Origin: Diploscapter coronatus
Taxonomy: Eukaryota > Nematoda > Chromadorea > Rhabditida > Rhabditidae
Length of the DNA stretch: 64,000 bases
Assembly: GCA_964036155.1 (NCBI GenBank)
Contig: OZ038422.1
Span: forward strand, 44,849,201-44,913,200
Direction of reading: 5' to 3'
The notes under the pieces were generated by a model. The model searched no databases and was not told the DNA's origin. It saw nothing but the letters and a program-made list of their open reading frames with translations. The first letter of the stretch is position 1. Every line of letters begins with the position of its first letter. The translations under genes were made by a program, and so were the position numbers. Positions 1 through 12,409 of the stretch are shown here, piece after piece.

Positions 1-1197
1 TCAACATCCATCCATTCATTTCCATTTTGGTATTTACCGCCAGACCTCCCCTACTTATGCTTTCATCCATCATCAAGTGAGTCAGTCAGCTTATCCATAT
101 AATTGTTCCTATCGTTACGGTTTTCTGACCTTATCATATGTTCAGTCAGATTGAAAATGATCAACGCTTATCTTCCAGTTCGGTGTATCTAATTTCAGGA
201 GTTTACTTTTCCAATCACTTATCAATATCTTATTTTGTTGATGACTGTAATTTGTCTTAGTTGCAATAAATTTGGTTAGAATGTATCATCCATACTTAAA
301 ATTGTAGATGAGCATGATATTTTGTAAAAAAAAAAACCTAATTTTACTCGAAGTTTGAATTTCTCCCTCAGTTTGTCTCTATCAATCGATAAAGATATTG
401 ATTTATTCGGTCATTTCCATTGTCACTTCCCTTTTACATGTCTCTGTCATACTCTCTCCTCTAAAACGCTCTTCGCCTCGATACGCGTATGTGAAATCGA
501 ATGATATAAACTTCGCGATTCGATGGTTTTCTTCTGCACTCGAAAATTGATTTTTCATTTATAGCTTTTTGTCTATTTGCACATTTTCGAAATTCTAATA
601 TCCAATGAGCCGATCTCTTTCTTTTCGATATGGGTGGATGACCAGTCCTACAACCAGAAGCAGGGTCATAATAAACATCATCTAGAGCAGATTTTCTTTC
701 GGCTAGACCGTTCAAACAGTCGAATTTAAATAGACAAAAATTTAATAAACATGAAAATTGCCCATGATTAAAACCTCTAAAAATTCCAGTCTGAGATCAA
801 CTAATCTACATAAAATAGGGTGAAGATGGCTTATTTTTATGCGATATATCTCACATAAATTTCAAAATTTGAAATTAAAAAAGTTAGAGAAATTTCGCTA
901 GCCACCATGCACTTCTTCTAATCAATTTCTATGCAAAGTTACGCCTATATATCTCATGCATTTCCATTGAGGGTCACAATGTTAGCAATCAGCAGATATA
1001 TTTCGCATTTTTATCTAGAGTATCTTCGAAATCACTTTCCACTTATTGATTTCTTATCAGTTCGGAATTTCTTGTTTGTTCTGTCCAGCTTTTCATCAGT
1101 CGCAGCCACAGCGAATTCCGCATTTGACTAGACTTGTAAACTGTCGGCTATCGATCGATTGCCTCATTTCCCGTTGCTTATTCATAGCATTTAGACG
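1..1197. other. Non-coding flank upstream of the RING cluster
   Basis: AT-rich sequence. Open frames here are short and have no coding character. An in-frame TAG sits at 1192-1194, two codons before the first RING gene's ATG at 1198. No promoter motif is recognised. Confidence 0.5.
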
Positions 1198-2799
1198 ATG
1201 TGCGACAATCGGTCTCAGACGAACGGGGAACAGCCACAGCAGCCGGTCGGCAGAATGATTCTCAGAGCCAGACGTCGCATCATCCGATATGACCAATTTC
1301 TACAGGACGACGACGACGACGACCATATTCTCGTAAGTTAGATATTCAACGAAATAAATCTATCTTTCACTGCATTTAACGAAGATGAATACCTTAGGCT
1401 CCACGCACAAGTAGAAAATCTAATGATTCGAAAGTCGGAGATACGATCAAGATTGAAAGACACGGCAGAAAGAAGACCAACGTTACTGCAGTCAAAACAG
1501 AAGACGAACAAGTCGTCGTGAAGAAGGAAGAAGACGAAGAGAATCTGATGGCTAATGAAATGAAGAAGAGGCAGATGATTATCGCTGAGTACTTGGAGAA
1601 TAAACTGGACTGCCCGATTTGCTACAATGTCCTCCACGACCCTGTCCAGTAAGTCTATCAACATATAAGACAAAGAAAGCAGTGCTTTCAGATCGGATGC
1701 CTGCAGGCACGTGTTGTGCTCCTGCTGCTACTACGAGTCACTCACGAGAAATGAAACTTGCCCAACCTGTATTAAACCGGTGACGAGACTAGTCAAACCA
1801 GCGACGATTGTCAGCCAAATGATTGAGGACTATCTGGAAATGGATCCAGGTATGAAATGTATCGACTAAAAATAATTGGACGAATATCATGATTAAATAT
1901 GAAGTTTATTCATTGAACTGATCTAAAAATAATCTGTTCACATCTGATTGAGGCGGCAGTGAAAAAGACTAGATCCTTTATATTTTTCTATTCCGAACAG
2001 GCTTGTTGGCAGATCGAAAAGTTTGCGATCCGATTCGTCGAATCGGATTCAACAAGCCTGATTCTGAGAGCCTACAAAGCGATTCGATTCAACCTGTCTT
2101 TGAACATATCGGAAATATTTCAAACATAGGTGTATGCGAATAATCAACTCGGGTTTTTCCTGAAAGCTTTCAAACATATTTCAGGTGTCAAACTGCCAAT
2201 GGAGGAAATTGCCAGAAGAAATCAGCGAGTGGCTGAACTGAAGGCCCAATTCGAAAGACGTCACCCTCCGGCTCATAACCAACCTGCACCTCCACAACGT
2301 CGCCTACATCGTGTTCCAGTGTTCATCGACTTGACAGCTGAAGACGAGCAAATCGAGCCGCTTATCAATCGCGCTGCAGACGAGGTTCACAGATTGGCCA
2401 TGCATGCAGCGAATCTGCAGCAACGTCCGGAACATTTGCCTATTGCCGAGTAAGTCAAGATTGCAATACTTGAACAATCCGAACGAGTATTTCAGAATCC
2501 AACCTGTTCAAGCTCCAAACCCAAACAACCATCTGATCTTTCCTCCTGCAAACGAAGAGAATCGTCAAGACTTCGTGACCCGCTGGTTGAACAACCCCGA
2601 AAATGGCATAGGTGTTGGACCATTTATGCCAATCGAGACAGTCCCAATTACCCGTCCAATTCCCGCCGATCACTTCTACGGGCAGCATCTGGGTATCAAT
2701 CCGCAAGTCGCTCAGAATCAGATCAACATGCAAGCGTTTCTCAACTTTCATCTAAATGGGAACAACAATCGTCCCTTCGGCTACTTCTCTCTTCAGTAG
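1198..2799 (+). CDS. RING-finger protein, paralogue 1 of 4, with SUMO-interaction-like motif
   Basis: Five exons: 1198-1332, 1398-1648, 1692-1849, 2185-2449, 2496-2799; 370 residues, all phases agree. The start is the first ATG after an in-frame TAG at 1192. A run of six Asp (about 37-42) is followed by a basic/acidic linker. The C3HC4 RING spans about residues 117-155 (CPIC, CRHVLC, CPTC). A post-RING helix leads into LPMEEIARRNQRVAELK. Residues 227-231 read VFIDL followed by TAEDE, the form of a SUMO-interaction motif. The C-terminus ends NGNNNRPFGYFSLQ, shared in part with paralogue 2. RINGs of this shape normally bind E2 enzymes, so E3 ubiquitin-ligase activity is expected. The RING plus following helix recalls CHFR/RNF8-type RINGs, but no FHA domain is visible. 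The SUMO link is inference. Confidence 0.85.
1998..2060. repeat. Short inverted repeat in RING-1 intron 3
   Basis: Perfect 11-bp arms (CAGGCTTGTTG at 1998-2008 and its complement at 2050-2060) enclose a second small palindrome around GATTCGTCGAATC. It lies inside the intron between exons 3 and 4. It could be a tiny MITE or a chance hairpin; no target-site duplication was identified. Confidence 0.5.
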
Positions 2800-3967
2800 T
2801 GATAACTTGATTTGAATTTTCTTAATTATATCTCATTCTAGGATTTTACTGGCTTAACTATCAAATATGATTCTTCAAAATTTTTGGTTAAGTTAATTCA
2901 GCAAAATCAAGATATTTTATCATGACAGTATTCAATAAGATAATGTTAAATTTCTTTAAAAACTTTAAATATCAGGAAATTCGAAATTGTAATTTACTCA
3001 TTATCTTCGGGGACTTCCGTTGAAGTGTTTCTATATTCCTTTGAGAAAGTTGTACGGTTAATTGTCGCTCTTTAAATCTTTACAGGTCTAAAAACGTAAG
3101 AATTATCACGCAATCACTTTAAAATACTGTTTTCTCATAGTCAAAATTATCTAAAATTGTGAACCTAAATTAGTGCAGATTGTTTCTATCAGCCATTAAA
3201 TTCAAATTTATAGAGTTGTATCTTAAAAGATTCTTTGTTGTGAAAATTTTAAAATAAAATTGCATGTTAGAAATCTTTATCGAGGGTTTTCAGTTTAAAG
3301 TTGAAGTATTAGGCACGAATCCGGAGGCAAATTAAAAAGTAAAGCTAACTCTCATATTCAAATCTCAAGTTGGGAATCTAAGCGTTCTAAAAGGGTGACA
3401 ACTTGAAATGATCGAGGAAAGTGGCAGGATGGCAAGATTTTCAAAAATCCGGTTTGACCTCCTCTATCGCCTTGCGTGGCATTAATTCACTCACTCGCTG
3501 CTTTATGCATGCATAACGTGAAACCGACTGTCAGACTAGGCAAGTGAAACACGTGACGTAGTAGCATAGATTTGCCTATCTCTAGTCTCTTCGATCAGAT
3601 ATATTCTTTATCTTGACATAAAATCTTCAAATCCAATTGCCATTCACCTCCTCAAGCTTCTTCCTAATTCTTACCCAGAAAAGATCTGCCAAACTTTTAT
3701 TACGAATGGTCAATTTTCATTCAATTTTGTGGAATATTCTAAGTTTTTAACTCACCATCAACAATTTCAAGTTAAATTCACATAGTAATTTCGGCAATAT
3801 GAATTTAAATTCGAAATTGAAGTTTTTTTTTTTTAAAGTTGCCCTTACTGCGAGAAATTCTTTGATGCGAATTTGTGTTGAAATTCCATTTTTAGAAACT
3901 TCGTATGATTCAAAAATTACAACTAAAGAGTCGCATTTTTAACGATCTTTTCCTCTATTTTTCAGCA
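2800..3967. other. Intergenic spacer between RING-1 and RING-2
   Basis: About 1.2 kb of AT-rich sequence. It contains no exon that I can connect in frame. A canonical AATAAA is not obvious close to the RING-1 stop. The spacer ends in TTTCAGCA immediately before the RING-2 ATG, compatible with a trans-splice acceptor. Confidence 0.5.
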
Positions 3968-6715
3968 ATGAGTGAGCAAGATTCCTGTCGAAGAGCAAAA
4001 CCATGGAACTGGAGACAATCACGATCTAGTCGACATGAGCCACTCAACCCATACCGAGAGAATCGTTTCTTCCAATCCGATGAATTCTCTGTGAGTCATT
4101 TAACATGAATTTTATTATTAATTGAAGTATCTATTTGCAAACGGATTGTTTCAACACATACATAGGGAGAACTCACGCAAGACCAAAAGAAAATACCGTG
4201 ATCACCACTAGAATTCGGCACTGGAAATAGCGCGCTCCAATACGAAATGAGCGTGTTCTCCTTTTTCTTTCTCTCCAATAACGGACGAAAGGAGGGATAG
4301 CACGTTTTCTCATTGGAGCGCGCTCTTTCCAGCTCCGAATTCTGGAGGAAAGTGCGATATAGGGGTAGATCGCACGAACGAAACCATAGTTTTATACCAC
4401 CTTGAACAAATGAAATTCTCTGGCAGACGAAGGGTTTCTGATAAAAGTTTGATAAGAAAATATGCTGGTGGCAGGTCACTTAGGGGTCTCCTCCCATGAT
4501 TTATTTCAACGAACATCTAATTGAAAAAATCTGACTAGTGAAGACAATCTTTAATTGAACAGCTGTACTCAAAACTCGGCATAAATTCTTTGTGAAAACT
4601 TTTAAATTGTCTCATCAAATAGTTTTAGATAAACAATAACAGAGACACGAACAACGAAGAAAGCATGCCATCAAATAATCGGTCTATCCTTACAGCAAGA
4701 CGGAGGCAAGGTCCACCTCAACTTCGTCGACAGATGGATTGGGAAGACGAGTTTAGCGAGCCAGAAGTAGAAAATAGTTCGTTTGGGTTGGAATAAACTT
4801 GTGTGATTTCAGATAACTTCAACTGAGAATGACTATGAAAACGTCAGTCTTGAAGAAAGTAATGAAAAATATGCTGAACCCGAAGGGGTTAAGAAAAAGA
4901 TTCTGCTTGAACATTACGAGGGGAGGTTCGACTGTCTGATCTGCCTGGGGGTTCTGCATCAGCCTATTCAGTAAGAGTTAGCATTGCTATCAGGGATATA
5001 TAGGAATTACGATTCTAATTAGGATTTTTTTTTTCGTATAAATTCAGTTTCGATTTCGAAAATTTTTGAAGAGTCATTCCGACACTGATTCCAACTTTCA
5101 AATTCTCCATTCCGACTCATTCCTTGATGCTTGTTAGAATGCTATGTCATCACAAATCTCCGAGAATCTTTGAACTTTAGACCGACACTCTGCAGACACA
5201 TTTTCTGCAGCTTCTGCCTTCTTGAAGCAATGGAAAAAAGCAAGGATTCGTGTCCGACAGTATGTTTAAGGGCAAACGCGAATAACTGGAGTTGAAACTT
5301 GTGTTACAGTGCCAGCGTCCTGTCAAAGCATTGATTACGCCACCAGTCTTGCTGACTTCACTTCTGGAAGAGTACGTTGAACTCAATTCAGGTGAAGATC
5401 AAGAAGAAGATCTAGGAAGATGAGCCCTTGAAATTTTAGATGTGAAGCTCCCAGATGAAGAAATTGAGAGACGAAATCGGAGAGTAAATGAGTTGAAGCC
5501 GAAGTTTGAAAGAAGACATCAAAATTCGTCAAGTTCATCATCCTCTAGCAGTAGGGGGGAAGAGAGCCAGCCGTCAAATGCCATTCAATCGAACTTCACG
5601 AGCGAAGAAACCGAACTTCTACTGGATCTTTTCCCCGCTCTTCGTCGACTTCCAATAAATCGACAGGTTCGAGAAATGAAAAGAAAACCGAACCCAGAAT
5701 TCTTTCAGGAAAGAGCTAGGCAATTCAATCAACGTCTTCGTGAATTTCGTGAAGCTCTTGAGCAATTAGCTCTTCCGCCAGAACGCGATCATCAGTAAGA
5801 AAGGCTTGCCTCCAGGGATGTTCGCGGTTCAATTTTTTCCTATTTTGATGCCAAACCCACAATTTTCAGGCGACTAATTTAAAAAAAAAAAGAACATTTT
5901 AATCCGAAATTTCTCAAACCTAATCGAACCGAATCGCAATGTTTAAACCGCGAACATCCCACTGCATTATACGGATAACATTATGATTTTGGTAGGGGGA
6001 AATTCGATCAAACCAGCGACTGTAGTGATGCGAAGCAAGGGAGACACTCTTTCCAAAAAGAGTTTGGCAATGGAATATATTTTCTGATGCGAAAGCGAGA
6101 TAGCATTGGGAAGAGAACAAAATTTCACACTCGGTACTGTAATTTTGGATATCAGTCGCATAATGCAGTGCACACCTAATTAGGTCAGAAAATGCGAAAG
6201 AAGCTCGTAAAAAATCAAAACCGACGCGATTATGCGATTTTCGAACAGATAAGCGTTGAGTTGTTTTTGGCACACGGCAAAGAAAACGCATCTAGTGTTC
6301 ATTTTTCATCGCGTTACAGGCTTGCATTCACTCACATTGCTCCGATGTTAACGAAAAAACCCGTGTTTATTTCTACTACGATACGAAAGTGTTTTACTTT
6401 AGCCGAAATCGTCCAGACTCTTTCCGAACTCGCCGCAATTTCAATCGTGATGTATCGGAGCGACGTCACCCCGAACAACAAAGACGCAGATTTGACAGAC
6501 CGTTCTCCTTCCATAGCAATCCAATCGGTCAGGGAAATTACAATCCTGGTCTGCCGCAGGAGTTTCCCTTCCGCAATCAACTCAACGAATACGCATTTCG
6601 TCCCGTTCATAGACCGTATGAACCTCGTCGATCTCGATTCGATATCGCCTACAATCAGCCCTACGATAATTACAACCGAAATGGGAACAACAATAGGCCG
6701 TTCGGCAACTTCTAA
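3968..6715 (+). CDS. RING-finger protein, paralogue 2 of 4
   Basis: Seven exons: 3968-4090, 4629-4766, 4813-4970, 5181-5259, 5310-5391, 5440-5794, 6403-6715; 415 residues with consistent phases. The ATG lies two bases behind a TTTCAG, so a spliced leader could be added there. The C3HC4 RING spans about 128-167 (CLIC, CRHIFC, CPTC). It is followed by the family segment LPDEEIERRNRRVNELK and then a run of nine serines. The last exon is Arg/Asn/Tyr-rich and ends NRNGNNNRPFGNF, echoing paralogue 1. AATAAA occurs at 6789-6794, about 75 bases after the stop. If the last intron is not removed, exon 6 reads into TAA at 5796-5798, giving a shorter product. Probable E3 ubiquitin ligase; substrate unknown. 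Confidence 0.85.
4208..4345. repeat. Foldback element in RING-2 intron 1
   Basis: Imperfect inverted arms of about 34 bp (left about 4208-4241, right 4312-4345). Both contain GAATTCGG..CTGGAAA.AGCGCGCTCCAAT in opposite orientation, separated by a loop of about 70 bases. Probably a short MITE; the minus-strand open frames across it are by-products. Confidence 0.6.
5815..5960. mobile_element. 146-bp MITE-like element in RING-2 intron 6
   Basis: Terminal inverted repeats GGGATGTTCGCGGTT at the left end and AACCGCGAACATCCC (with two mismatches inward) at the right end enclose an AT-rich interior with no coding capacity. It sits just after the exon 6 donor. No convincing target-site duplication was seen, so the superfamily is unassigned. 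Confidence 0.6.
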
Positions 6716-7950
6716 TCATATTTTTCAAATTTCGATAAAATTCGTAGCTTTTTCCGGAAAAAGATTTCTATTGGCATTTTCATGAACGAATAAATTCTAT
6801 GCAAAGGAAAGGATGTATTGAATAAATAAGGCACAAGAAATAAAAAATGAAGAAATGTACTACTTTGTTTTTCGCCTAAGGATTTCTTACCGGATATTTT
6901 TTATTCTGAAACCCATTTTTTATAGAGGAAGCCTGTGACTATAAGAGATGAGGTAGAGAATTTTGAAACAATGCTCGCCAAGAAATTCTTAGGAAAAATT
7001 CAATTTCACCGCGACAATACACTAATTTATTGCGTGTTTACAGACCGTGGCTGGATTCTGTAAATATTGTTCTCTGTATTTTTAAAGCAATTTCTCGCTA
7101 AAAATGCGGTTATCGGAGTTCGCCTAAAATTCTTGTTGGTTACAGTAATTCCTCCCTTCCACAAAAATTTGAATGACCATTTCCCCTCGCATCCCACTTG
7201 TGATCTCATGCATTTTTGTGATTATTACTTCGCCTTCCATTATGTGAATTAGTCTGACCAAATAAAGCCTCTGCTAAGCTCGGTGAGTAAAGCAAAGCAA
7301 ACAGGTTACTAAAATCAGAGCGCAGTACAAAGTCAAAATCGCCTCATACCTCCAGTCTCCAATAACTTTCCGAGGTTCCTGTGAGGATAAAGTCAAAACC
7401 GGACCTCTCGCACCTAGACAGCCCAAATACCGCCCACAAGAAGGTGTTTCCATACCGATTCCAAAACCCGGGAACTCATTCCCCTTCTCCCCACTATACG
7501 TCTCCTTCCTTCGCGTTTCTACTTTCTGAATTAACATTCGTTTCGGGAAATCCGCGATCTTGGGATTATTACTTCTGGTGCAGTTCTCAAATATTTTTTC
7601 TCGGAAAACTGCGTGTTTCGAGTGAAATTTGACATTTCTACTAAAATTCTGGGAAAATCGATTTTTTAGAATTTTGGAAGCTCGAAATAAATTCATACAA
7701 ATTTTCAAACCCGGTTACGCTTTTCGGCCAGCGGCAAATTTGGAAAGCAACAACATTCTCGCAGACTCCGCTAAAGCCAAAGTGCGGGAATCTTCAAGAG
7801 ACTTTATCCTAGCTTATTTTCGAAATTTTTGGGGGTATTTACTTTTTTCAAGTCCCAATTTCGTTAATTCGTGTTGAATCTTGACAGGTGGCTGCTTGAC
7901 GCCACTTCGACCCTCTTCCACTGGCGGAATCTCAATTTCACCCAACGACA
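6716..7950. other. Spacer between RING-2 and RING-3
   Basis: Holds the RING-2 3' end (AATAAA at 6789). The 144-codon open frame on the minus strand at 7274-7708 lacks recognisable motifs and is not called. The promoter and 5' leader of RING-3 must lie here. Confidence 0.4.
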
Positions 7951-10900
7951 ATGAGACCATCCAGTGTAAGTGCCGAATTCTTTGATAATCTCGATTTTAT
8001 CCTTTATTTTCCTGAATAAATTACTCACTCACCTTCTGTCTTTCAAGAATAAATATCGTTTCTTTTTTCGTGATTTTTCCCTGAAACTCTGGAAAGTTCG
8101 CTATAAATTATTTTCGTCTCATTTTTGTAAGCTTAAAAATGAACTTTTCAAAAAAAAATTGCGTGCTTCCTATTTATTTACTCTAAAATTCTAATATTTC
8201 AGATGAGGGCCAGTTCTGGTTCTTCCCGAATTCGACCGTTGCCATCTGTGGAGGCCGACCCGAGTCCGTCTGTTCATCCGCAGAACCCCGTGCAGTTATC
8301 CATGGGGAGGGAATTCGTTAGAAGACTTGAGGAGAGACGGCAAGAGATGATACGAGTCATAACTGGCAACAGGAGGAACAGCGATAGGGGCAATGGGAGC
8401 AGGCCCGCCCCGGGCCAGGTACAAGCAAGGGCACACGAGTGGAGGAACAATCGAGACGTCTTCGATCTGCCCTCCGATGACGAACTTGGGGTAATAATAA
8501 GTAAACAACACATGCAACTTTTATACTTGAGGATATTCGCATGAAGCGAGACAATTTTGGTTTTATAGATGAAAGATACATGGTTTTTCTTTTGAAAAGG
8601 CTCGCTCATACGAGGCAACTGAGAATCTGAAAATTGCAAAATCTAATCAAGTGGATCAACTTGCAATATCTCAAGTTTGAGTGAAAAGTGTTCTTAACAA
8701 GAGATTTCGCAAGTTTAATTCTATTTAGTTGCAATTAAAATCGCAGCTGTAGGCTTGCAAATAAATGATCGCAACCACGGTTGCAGTTGCAACTTTTGAA
8801 AGTTGATGCGTTGTGATTCGGCGGTTGTGGTCGTGGTTCCGAGACTACAGTGCGGTTAGCAATTTTCGAAAAAAGTTGCAAGTCTGTACAGCTATAACTC
8901 ATTGATCTTGAATACACACGGAATGATAAATTTTATAGTTCAAAAATGCTTTTTATCTTTACTGCGCACAAAAAACATCTCTTATTTTCACATACATTAT
9001 CTCCTATTTTTCATATTTCACAAAAAAGGTTTGTCAGGCCGTGCGCAGAAAGATGTAATTCAAAAACTAATTCGGAATTTCCAGGACAGACCAGCGAGCG
9101 TACCGGATTTCAACATGCTGGACGACGAGGAGAACGACATGGAAGTGCAGTTGCTGGAGAGACCGGCGAGGGAGGCTAGTCAGGCTAGAGAGGTAGAGCA
9201 GAGGAAGAATAAGGAAGAGGAGTTCGATCCTGTGCTCGAAGAGCTGAGGAAGAAGCAGACTATCGTGGAGCACTACGACGGCAAATTCGACTGCTCAATC
9301 TGCCTCGGGGTCGTCTTCCAACCCGTCCAGAGCAGTGCATGTCGCCATATCTTCTGCAGGTTGGAAGGGGATTTTCTCGACATCAAACTTGCAAGAAAAC
9401 AATTGTAGTGTAGCGCAGTTGTATGAGAATTTCAGAAAAAAACGTTTCAAATCTGCTGGACATGAAACCATATTTCCAGCAAAATCTATGAATTTTCAAT
9501 TTTCCTTCTCTGATTTTTCCATGATTTATTCAAAGACAAAGAAATTTTCTTTAATCTTTTCTAAAAAAAAACGCGGAAAAATACCCAACGAAATTTTCAA
9601 AAAATAAATTATTCGTCTTCAGTTTCTGCCTGTACCAGTCGTTGGAGAACAGCGACAACTGCCCAACCTGTCAGAAGCACATCCGCAGAGTCGTTCAGGC
9701 CCCCGTCATGCTCACCAATCTACTCGACGAATATGTCCAAATGGAGCCTGGTCAGAAAGTTTTAATTTCAAAATCAACTTTTGAGAACTTGGAATAATAT
9801 TTCGAGAATCTTAAAAACTGAAAACACTTGCAACGTACTAAAATTTGACCTTGTCCCCAAAAGAATTGTTTTCCCGTAAAATAACGAGACTTCTTAAAAC
9901 TTGACCCGCAGAGAAAGTAGAGAAGAAAAGAAGACATGCCCTTTTCCTTTCTCAATATGGCACTATTTTTTTGTAGGTCGAGGTTTGAAAAGTCTGAAAA
10001 TAACTACTTTCAAATTAATCATCTATGTGTTTGCAGAAGCTAAGTTGTCAGACGCGGAGATCGAAGAGCGGAACAGGAAAGTGGTCGAGTTGAAGCAGAA
10101 CTTCGAGAGACGAGTCAAAATGGGCATCAGGGCCCCTCAGCAGCAGAGACAGGCTCAGGGAATCATTTTTATGCCTCCTCCCAGGGTGAGCATTAAATGG
10201 AAAGGAATAAGGAATTAATAGCCTTTGCAAGACGAGTGATAGCATTAAAATTCAAGAGAAGACGAGTGATCGATCATGCATCATTTCTCCAAACAAACCC
10301 TAACGTTTAAATGTTTAGCTCTTGTGCAAAGTTAATTTCAAATCTTTCCATTACTAATTCTAATATTTCGAACTGACCAAGTTGCAGGACATCAGTCAGG
10401 CATTGGGAAGAGCGAGGGAACACGCTGAGCAAATCAACAGAATCATTCAGGACGAGAGGGTCTGGAGGAGGAACGTCATGAACAACGGGTCTGATAGTTT
10501 ACTCGAACGAAGTCATTGAAAATAGTCGAGAATATTCTCGACTTAAAAATAGATTACGAATTATGCGATTATTTGATTCTAAGAAAGGAATTTGATTTAA
10601 CGTTCATTTTGAATTCATAAGCTAAAGTTATATTCAGAAGCATGGAATTTTGTTTAACATGCATTTCCACGAGTAATGGATGAAATTGCAGAGGAGCAAA
10701 TGGAAATGCAGCTGCAGATGGACAGGCAGCTCAAGGCCAGGACCAGGCACAGAATGCCAATGCCAACCAGGCTCAGAGAAGACGACTCCGCGATCTGTAT
10801 GCACTTTACATCGATATTCAAACAACTTCCATTAGATTGCTTTACTTAAAAATGACCAATTGCAAAGTTGAAGGGTTGAAATATTTGGAATTGCCGGTAT

Positions 10901-12409
10901 ATTTGAAATCTTATTCACCCTATTACTATTAATGAGCTAGTTCGTAATCTGGGAGGCACAAAGCGGTGCACAGTTATTTTCTGTGATTAGAAAAGAGAAA
11001 TCTCGTGTGAAAAGACCAAACTGATCTAAAATCATTCTTTCTCCTCCCCTCTTTTCGACTTCCCAGATTTCAGACTCGAGAATACCGTTACCGTTTTCCT
11101 ATATCAGGATTCTGACTTTTCAGGCATTTCTTTCCATCAAAAATACGGAACTAATTAATTTAGACCACCTCCAGGCCTGGCCTATGTGCTGGGCATGAAC
11201 GAGGCGATTGATTTGGAGTATCTGCAGCGGCTGCGCGATGCCATCAGACAGCCACAGCCTACCAGGACTGACAGGGCTGCTGACAGACAGGGACGGATCA
11301 TACAGGCCCCACCTCCCTTCATCGTCCCCAATCCTGTGGCTCAGGTGGCTCAGCCCATTCCTCCCATGCCCAATGCTCCCAATGCTGCAATCGATATCAG
11401 TTCCGACTCAGACGGTGAAGCTGAGGCAAGAGCCGTCTTTCCTCATCGTCACAGGCAAGATAATTCATTATTATTATTATTCTCGAAATAGAAATACGTA
11501 TTAATTGAATAGCGGCCTTGCAAGCTGTAGCTTTATCTATTCATTTGGAGAGATAATACTTATTTTGGGTGTGAGTCGTCATTTCGTTCAACTTACTCGT
11601 ATAACGCATAATAGGAAAAGGGGAACTTGCCCCCCAAACTCGTTCACGTTGTGTGCGTAAAATTGCCTCAAAATTATTGTTTCGATTTCGACCTTCATAA
11701 TTATCACCACTCCGTTTTATCTTTGATTCACTAATAGAAAACTGGAATTCCATTGGATGGTCTATTAGTTAGTAATAATATTCAATATGCTGAATTATTA
11801 AATTTACAACGAAATGTCTTCAGAGTCCTCCCTGCGCGCAACATCGATCTGATTCAAATCGACGGCTTCGGTCCCGCTCGCAACGCTCCTCCTCCTCCTC
11901 GTGCGGTCAATCAGCCTGTTCCTGCCAATCCCATCTCCGTCCTCGTCCCTCTACCTCCCACTCCCCCTCGCTCCAGACAACAACTACAACGCAGGGGCAG
12001 ATCCGCCAGTCCTCCATAGTAAGTCAAAAACTCGTATATTGTTTGGACCTCTGAAAGAAAAAATACTTCTATAATATGGCAATTTCGGAAAAAAAAGTTG
12101 CATCGTAGAATTGTTGCAGAAAAAGGATAGAATTTGGTAGGAGAAAACTTTTCATATCATTTCGTATGCAACAACGCAACTATCGCAACTACTTTTCCAC
12201 GTTGCTCCCGAATATTTGTGAATTTCAAAGTTATAATTTTCAGTGTGATTCTGACCCGCGCGCAAAGGCGTCGTCAAGAGCAAGAGGCGAGGGCCGCGAC
12301 AGCTGCAACTCGCTCTGCCAATAGTGTGAGCGGCTCGTCGCGCAGAAGCAGACCCAGACTCGGCAGGAACGACAGGAACAACGATCGCGGACAGCAACAG
12401 GCGCAGTAA
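7951..12409 (+). CDS. RING-finger protein, paralogue 3 of 4 (longest)
   Basis: Ten exons: 7951-7965, 8203-8490, 9085-9359, 9623-9750, 10037-10185, 10388-10488, 10692-10796, 11164-11454, 11824-12018, 12244-12409; 570 residues. Exon 1 encodes only MRPSS. An alternative start is the ATG at 8203, lying directly behind a TTTCAG. An acidic segment and EFDPVLEELRKKQ lead into the C3HC4 RING at about 171-209 (CSIC, CRHIFC, CPTC). After it come the shared helix and LSDAEIEERNRKVVELK. The tail has an Ala/Gln/Asn/Gly-rich stretch, Pro-rich stretches, a SUMO-interaction-like IDISSDSDGE near 430, and an Arg-rich end (QRRRQEQEAR, SSRRSRPR). The intron after exon 8 uses a GC donor (CACAG then GCAAGA). Putative E3 ligase; RING and frame are firm, the 5' end less so. 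Confidence 0.83.

Noticed and set aside
461..715. 84-codon minus-strand frame (contains DVYYDPASG)
   Set aside because: The peptide vaguely resembles mobile-element proteins, but it is too short and isolated to support a call.
4096..4516. Minus-strand frames of 68-127 codons
   Set aside because: They lie across the foldback in RING-2 intron 1 and have no coding features.
6192..6785. 197-codon open frame on +
   Set aside because: It is a shifted shadow of RING-2 exon 7 plus intron sequence; the 6403-6715 frame continues the RING-2 reading frame and its conserved tail.
7274..7708. 144-codon open frame on the minus strand between RING-2 and RING-3
   Set aside because: No motif, mixed composition, no upstream signal. 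It lies in a spacer where coding character is not otherwise visible.
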